From NCBI GenBank assembly GCA_016718385.1, contig JADKDK010000001.1, positions 248,001 through 312,000 on the forward strand: DNA of 64,000 nt, written 5' to 3'. Within the stretch, counting starts at the first letter, position 1; each line of letters opens with the position of its first letter. Position numbers and translations under genes: made by a program. Positions 59,611 to 64,000 of the stretch are shown one piece after another. Source of the stretch: Gammaproteobacteria bacterium (lineage in GTDB: Bacteria > Pseudomonadota > Gammaproteobacteria > Pseudomonadales > UBA5518). The notes below the pieces were generated by a model. It was not told the origin of the DNA, did not search any database, and saw only the letters and a program-made list of their open reading frames with translations.

Positions 59611-62043
59611 ATGAGCACCAGAATACCCACCTCGCTGGACGGGTTGCCGACTACCGCACGCCGTTTCGTGGGCAAGGAGGTCCGGCGCATCGAGGATCGC
59701 GCGCTGGTCACGGGACGCGCGGAATTCATCGACAACCTCGTGCTGCCCGACATGCTCCACTGCGCGATCCAGCGCAGCCCCCATCCGCATGCGCGCATCG
59801 TGCGCATCGATACCAGCCGGGCCGAGGCGCACCCGGGCGTTGCCGCGGTGCTCACCGGCGCCGACCTCGAGCGCTGGTGCAACCCGATGGTCACCGCGCC
59901 CGCGGGCTGGGGACCGTACAGCCTCGCCGTCGGCAAGACGCGCTTCGTCGGCGAACCGGTGGCCGCGGTCGCCGCCAGCAGCCGCTACATCGCGGAAGAC
60001 GCCTGCGAGCTGATCGACGTGGAGTACGAGCTGCTGCCGGTGGTGGCCGACCCCTGCGTGGCGACCGACCCGGGAAGCGCGCTGCTCTACGAGGAGAACG
60101 GCACCAACCTGATGCTGGACCGCGCCTTCACCTGGGGCGACATCGACGGCGTCTTCGCCGCGGCCGACAAGGTGTTCAGCGCGAAGTTCCGCTGGAACCG
60201 CGTCGGCGCCAATCCGACCGAAACCTTCGGCTGCGTGTGCCAGTGGGACCTCGTGCAGGAGCGCCTGACCTGCCACGGCGCCTACCAGACGCCGGGCTTC
60301 ATGGCGCTGGGGCGCGCGCACACGCTGAAGCTGGCCGCGAACCAGATCAACATCATCAGCCATCCGCAGGGCGGGGGGTTCGGCGGCAAGGGCGGCCCGC
60401 GCGGCACGGACATCGCGGCGCTGCTCTCGCGCAAGGCCGGCGGGCGACCGGTCAAGTACATCGAAGACCGCATGGAATACCTGCTGGCCGGCGGCGGCCA
60501 GTCCTGGGACCGCTACTACGACGCGGCGCTTGCCGTGCGAGCCGATGGCACGGTCACCGGATTTCGCGTGAAGCTGCTCGATGACCAGGGCGCGAGCGCG
60601 GAGGGTTATGGCACGATATCGGTGGCGAAGCCGCTGGCGGCCTTCACCGGCTGCTACCGCATCGAGGCGGCGCAATACGACGTGAAGGTGGTGAGCACCA
60701 ACCGCGCGCCTTCCTACCCCTACCGCGGCTACGGGCCGCCGCCGCACAACTTCGTGCTCGAATCGCTGATGGACATCGCCGCGCGCGGCCTCGGCCTCGA
60801 TACCGCGGAGATGCGCCGGCGCAACTACATTCGTCCGGAGCAGTTCCCCTACACCATCCCGAGCGGCAACGAGTACGACAGCGGCAACTACGAGGCCGCG
60901 CTCGACAAGGTGCTGGAGATGGCCGATTACGGGCGCTTGCGCGAAGAGCAGGCGCGCGCGCGTGCCGAGGGTCGGCTGGTCGGGATCGGTGTGGCCAGCA
61001 CCATCGAGCCGGGGGTGTTCGACTGGAACGCCTATGCCACGGTCGGTGTGCCCGGCGTCGGCGTGCCCGAGGGCGCGTCGGTGGGCATCAACATCCTCGG
61101 CGAGGTCACCGTGCGCGTGGGCTTCAACCTGCAGGGGCAGGGCCAGTACACGCTCGCGGCGCAACTGCTGGCCGATTACTTCGGCGTGGAGATGGACGCG
61201 GTGCGCGTGGTCTATGCCGACACCGACAACGCGCCGCCGCACTTCGGACCCGGCGGCAGCCGTCTCGGCGTGGCGATCACCGGCGCGATCCTCGGCGCCT
61301 GCCAGGCGATCACGGAAAAGCTGCGTCACGTGGCGGCGGTGCTGCTGCAGGCGCCGTTCGAGCAGGTCGAACTCATGGACGGGATGCTTCGCGTCAAGGG
61401 CGTGCCCGGGGCGCAGATGCCGATGGCGCAGGTTGTCGGCGCGCTGCTCTCGCGCAGCGACCTGCTGCCGCCGGGCATGGAGGCGAATGCCTCCACGACC
61501 AGTGTCTGGACCGCGCCGGGGCGCACCGCGCCCGACGCCGACGGACGCTGCAAGAGTTATCTCACCGCCGCGAATGCCTGCCACGTGGTGCTGGTCGAAG
61601 TGGACCCCGAAACCGGCAAGACCGAGATCCTGAAGTACTTCATCGCCGATGACTGCGGCACGCGCCTCAATCCCGCGACGGTCGAGGGCATGATCCAGGG
61701 GGGTGTGGCGCAGGGCGTGGGCGCCGCACTGCTGGAGCAGTACGTGTACAACGAGAACGCGCAGCCGCTGGTGTCGACTTTCATGGACTACCTGGTGCCG
61801 TCGATCAACGAGGTGCCGATGACCGAGAAGGCGGCGCTGGTGACGCCGTCGCCGTTCGCGCCGCTCGGCGCCAAGGGCTGCGGCGAGGGTGCGATCCACA
61901 CCACGCCCGCCGCGGTGATCTGCGCCATCAACGATGCGCTCGCGCCGCTCGGCGCGATGGTTCGCGAGACGCCGGCCTCGCCGCACCAGGTGTGGTCGTT
62001 GATCCGCGCCGCGCGGACTGCCAGCCTCCATGTCCCGAAATGA
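59611..62043 (+). CDS. Molybdenum hydroxylase large subunit, not CO dehydrogenase
   Basis: An 810-residue Mo-cofactor subunit from ATG 59611, with AAGGGA upstream. It has the cofactor motif HPQGGGFGGKGGPRG and the catalytic Glu759 in GAKGCGEGAIHTTPAA. The region that in true CO dehydrogenase carries the VAYRCSFR active-site loop reads NRAPSYPYRGYGPPPHNF near residue 364, without Cys. It is therefore one of the many CoxL-like (form II or unassigned) hydroxylases with another substrate. No coxDEF-type maturation genes are adjacent, and the CoxG-like gene lies 32 kb away. In the island context it could hydroxylate a C-H bond of the substrate, which is inference. Confidence 0.93.
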   Translation: MSTRIPTSLDGLPTTARRFVGKEVRRIEDRALVTGRAEFIDNLVLPDMLHCAIQRSPHPHARIVRIDTSRAEAHPGVAAVLTGADLERWCNPMVTAPAGWGPYSLAVGKTRFVGEPVAAVAASSRYIAEDACELIDVEYELLPVVADPCVATDPGSALLYEENGTNLMLDRAFTWGDIDGVFAAADKVFSAKFRWNRVGANPTETFGCVCQWDLVQERLTCHGAYQTPGFMALGRAHTLKLAANQINIISHPQGGGFGGKGGPRGTDIAALLSRKAGGRPVKYIEDRMEYLLAGGGQSWDRYYDAALAVRADGTVTGFRVKLLDDQGASAEGYGTISVAKPLAAFTGCYRIEAAQYDVKVVSTNRAPSYPYRGYGPPPHNFVLESLMDIAARGLGLDTAEMRRRNYIRPEQFPYTIPSGNEYDSGNYEAALDKVLEMADYGRLREEQARARAEGRLVGIGVASTIEPGVFDWNAYATVGVPGVGVPEGASVGINILGEVTVRVGFNLQGQGQYTLAAQLLADYFGVEMDAVRVVYADTDNAPPHFGPGGSRLGVAITGAILGACQAITEKLRHVAAVLLQAPFEQVELMDGMLRVKGVPGAQMPMAQVVGALLSRSDLLPPGMEANASTTSVWTAPGRTAPDADGRCKSYLTAANACHVVLVEVDPETGKTEILKYFIADDCGTRLNPATVEGMIQGGVAQGVGAALLEQYVYNENAQPLVSTFMDYLVPSINEVPMTEKAALVTPSPFAPLGAKGCGEGAIHTTPAAVICAINDALAPLGAMVRETPASPHQVWSLIRAARTASLHVPK

Positions 62044-62146
62044 AATCGCGAAGGCCGGAATTGATGCGCTGCGAAACGGGCCGCAACGGGCGCAGCGATT
62101 AGGATAGGACCATCGGCTTGGTGATGCACAGCGACGGGTGACGGGC

Positions 62147-63355
62147 ATGAGTGGTGCGCTGGACGATATCGTGGTTCTCGATGTGACGCGCGGCTTCGCA
62201 CCCTCGATGACGGCCGCGTTCCTCGGCGATTTCGGCGCGCGCGTCATCCGGCTCGAGCCGCTCGGAGGTGCATCGCAGCGCGGCGGCGTCGACGAGGACG
62301 GAGCGCGCTCCGGCACCTGGAACCACGAGGCCGACCTGATCCATCGCAACAAGCAGAGTCTCGCGCTCGACGCGGCAACGGTGCGCGGGCGTGCGGTGCT
62401 CGACGATCTCCTGGCCCGCTGCGACGTGGTTCTCACCGATTGGCCGCTCGCGGAGCTCGCCGCGCGCGGGCTCGATTACGCCGCTGCCTGCGCACGGCGC
62501 CCGGATATCGTCGTGGCGCGTGTCTCCGGCTTCGGGCCGAAGGGCAAGGACTGTGAGCTCCCGGCGATCGACGAACTCGCGGCGGCGCGCACCGGCATGA
62601 TGCCCATCGTGCAGCAGCCGGGCGAGCCGCCGGTGTACACCGGAGCGGGCGCGATGCATGCGGCCGTGCTGCTCGCCTTCGGCGTCGTCACCGCGCTGCT
62701 GCATCGCCAGCACAGCGGCGAGGGGCAGCAGGTCGATACCTCGCTGTTCGCCGGCAATATGTACGGCGCGAGCCTCGACCTGCAGGCCTTTCTCGCGATC
62801 GGTTCCGGCGACCGGCTGCTGAACCCGATCTCGCGCCTCGACGTCTCGAACCCGATGTCCGGCTCGCTCTACGCCAGCGCCGACGGGCGCTGGGTGACGC
62901 TCACGATGCCCGACACCGACCGGTGGTGGCCGGATCTCGCCGAGATAACCGGGCTGGATGCCGGGGATCCGCGTTTCGACACCCACGAGAAGCGTTGCGA
63001 TCTGAACCGCCTGGAACTGATACACGCGTTCGAGGAGGCTTTCGCGCGCGAGAGTGCCGATCACTGGCGCGCGCTGTTCGCCGCCAGGGGCATGTCGGCG
63101 GATATCATCGAGCGCTTCGATTACCCCGCGAGCGATCCGGTGGCGCGTGCCAACCGTTATGTCGTCGAGCTCGATCATCCGAGCTTCGGCCGCGTGAAGA
63201 GCCTCGGATTCCCGATCTACATGAGCGAGAGCCCGGCGCGGCTCGCGAGTCTCGCGCCCTGCGTCGGACAGCACACGCTCGACGTGCTCCACGGGCTGCT
63301 CGGCTACCCGGTGGAAACCATTCACGAACTCGGCGCCAGCGGCGTCGTCGCCTGA
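62147..63355 (+). CDS. CaiB/BaiF CoA-transferase, catalytic Asp not seen
   Basis: A 402-residue class III CoA-transferase from ATG 62147. Family blocks are LDDIVVLDVTRGFAPSMTAA, DFGARVIRLEPLGGASQRGG, KQSLALDAATVRGRAVLDDL and the C-terminal FGRVKSLGFPIYMSESPARL. At the catalytic-Asp position the sequence reads GAGAMHAAVLLAFGVVTALL, without Asp. The next gene (63371), 15 bases downstream, does have the Asp, so the two may form a heteromeric transferase of the kind known for benzylsuccinate CoA-transferase. Confidence 0.9.
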   Translation: MSGALDDIVVLDVTRGFAPSMTAAFLGDFGARVIRLEPLGGASQRGGVDEDGARSGTWNHEADLIHRNKQSLALDAATVRGRAVLDDLLARCDVVLTDWPLAELAARGLDYAAACARRPDIVVARVSGFGPKGKDCELPAIDELAAARTGMMPIVQQPGEPPVYTGAGAMHAAVLLAFGVVTALLHRQHSGEGQQVDTSLFAGNMYGASLDLQAFLAIGSGDRLLNPISRLDVSNPMSGSLYASADGRWVTLTMPDTDRWWPDLAEITGLDAGDPRFDTHEKRCDLNRLELIHAFEEAFARESADHWRALFAARGMSADIIERFDYPASDPVARANRYVVELDHPSFGRVKSLGFPIYMSESPARLASLAPCVGQHTLDVLHGLLGYPVETIHELGASGVVA

Positions 63356-63370
63356 GCGCGGGAGGGCAAG

Positions 63371-64000
63371 GTGGCCAGAGCACTCGAGGGCATCCGCGTC
63401 ATCGACCTGACGGTGTGGTTCCAGGGGCCGGTGTCGGCGCAATATCTCGCGGACTTCGGCGCCGAAGTGATCAAGGTCGAACGCCCGCAGGGCGGCGACC
63501 AGGCGCGCGGCGTGCGCAGCATCAAGTCGCTCGAGATCGGCGACTGGAACCAGTACTTCCTGGTCAACAACCGCAACAAGAAGAGCCTGGTCATCGACCT
63601 GCGCAAGCCCGAGGGCCAGCAGATCATGTACCGGTTGGTCGAGAAGGCCGACGTGTTCCTCTCCAACCTCACGCCCGCGATGCTCGATGGCTGGAACCTG
63701 TCCTGGGAGCGGCTGCGCGAGATCAATCCGCGGCTGGTCTACGCGACCAACACCGGCTACGGCCGCTTCGGCGGCGCGTCGCGGCCTGCCTTCGACATGA
63801 CGGTGCAGGCGTTGACCGGTATCATGGCGCAGCTCGGCGAGCCGGGACAGCCGCCGATCTACCTCGGCATGGGCTCGGGTGATGCCTACGGCGGCATCAT
63901 GTCGGCGTTCGCCATCGTGACGGCGCTCTACCAGCGCAACCGCGCGGGTCACGGGCAGTGCATCGATGCCTCCCTCTACGGTGCGCAGCTGTTTCTCGCC
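63371..64000 (+). CDS. CaiB/BaiF CoA-transferase with catalytic Asp, cut by window edge
   Basis: The first 210 residues of a class III CoA-transferase, GTG 63371 with GGAGG upstream; it continues past the right edge. It reads LEGIRVIDLTVWFQGPVSAQ, DFGAEVIKVERPQGGDQARG, NKKSLVIDLRKPEGQQIMYR, NPRLVYATNTGYGRFGG and the catalytic segment GSGDAYGGIMSAFAIVTALY, in which the Asp is present. It is the natural partner of the Asp-less protein at 62147. Confidence 0.9.
   Translation, partial: MARALEGIRVIDLTVWFQGPVSAQYLADFGAEVIKVERPQGGDQARGVRSIKSLEIGDWNQYFLVNNRNKKSLVIDLRKPEGQQIMYRLVEKADVFLSNLTPAMLDGWNLSWERLREINPRLVYATNTGYGRFGGASRPAFDMTVQALTGIMAQLGEPGQPPIYLGMGSGDAYGGIMSAFAIVTALYQRNRAGHGQCIDASLYGAQLFLA

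Noticed and set aside
59611..62043. Aerobic CO dehydrogenase (coxL)
   Set aside because: The VAYRCSFR active-site loop with its Cys is absent, so a CO-oxidising role is not supported.
21558..62436. Long open frames antisense to the catabolic genes
   Set aside because: They are rich in Arg, Ala, Gly and His, as expected from the opposite strand of GC-rich genes, and lack starts or family motifs.
1..64000. CRISPR arrays, rRNA genes, insertion sequences or prophage
   Set aside because: No regularly spaced repeats, rRNA sequence, transposase or phage structural genes were seen.

Overview
The window is a GC-rich stretch of a bacterial chromosome, most probably from a gammaproteobacterium. The evidence is gene order: dapD-dapE next to a YffB/ArsC-like gene, exbB-exbD-kdsB, a low-molecular-weight phosphatase followed by murB, and a GacA/UvrY-type regulator-uvrC-pgsA block followed by tRNA-Gly, tRNA-Cys and tRNA-Leu. 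These are typical gammaproteobacterial arrangements. The species cannot be named from the sequence alone.

Layout: (1) 1-20.5 kb is mostly housekeeping: a DUF4124 protein, a frame-broken mtgA, a leucine-rich-repeat lipoprotein, rsmJ, dapE/dapD, a Crp/Fnr regulator, rdgC, exbBD-kdsB, a Wzz/GumC-like polysaccharide co-polymerase with an unexpected C-terminal tyrosine-recombinase-like domain, a phosphatase, murB, an AlkB-like dioxygenase, the GacA-type regulator, uvrC, pgsA, three tRNAs, and a small hemerythrin/DUF2249/membrane-protein cluster. (2) 20.6-64 kb is one long catabolic island. It encodes three luciferase-like flavin monooxygenases, a deazaflavin-type (DUF385) protein, a KstD-like and an old-yellow-enzyme-like flavoprotein, a thiolase with its DUF35 partner, both ETF subunits (far apart) and an ETF:quinone-type membrane Fe-S oxidoreductase. 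It also encodes two acyl-CoA dehydrogenases, a pair of MaoC-like hydratases, two crotonases, a three-subunit molybdenum hydroxylase, a nitronate-monooxygenase-like protein, two TonB-dependent receptors, an MFS transporter, an amidohydrolase, and six CaiB/BaiF CoA-transferase genes carrying eight transferase domains. The only transcription factor gene seen in the island is one AraC-family regulator (33135-34139).

How it fits together: the content looks like uptake (TonB plus MFS), CoA activation by transfer rather than ligation (no acyl-CoA ligase is visible), flavin- and Mo-dependent oxidation, beta-oxidation-like side-chain removal with resemblance to steroid side-chain degradation, and electron delivery through ETF to the quinone pool. 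The substrate is not established; a sterol/steroid or other polycyclic isoprenoid is the best guess.

The most interesting new signal is a 32-bp bipartite element: two direct half-sites of the type TTGKCC-N5 exactly 21 bp apart, with TGATACC-like bases between them. I find it six times (25935, 36921, 45121, 46540, 58045 on +, and 31463 on -), each upstream of a transcription unit of the island and nowhere in the housekeeping part. The 21-bp direct repeat is what an AraC-family protein would recognise, so the island looks like a single regulon under its own AraC regulator. Two genes (mtgA and one didomain CoA-transferase) are broken by single-base frameshifts that may be real or may be sequence errors. 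All similarity calls are made by eye from motifs; no search was run.
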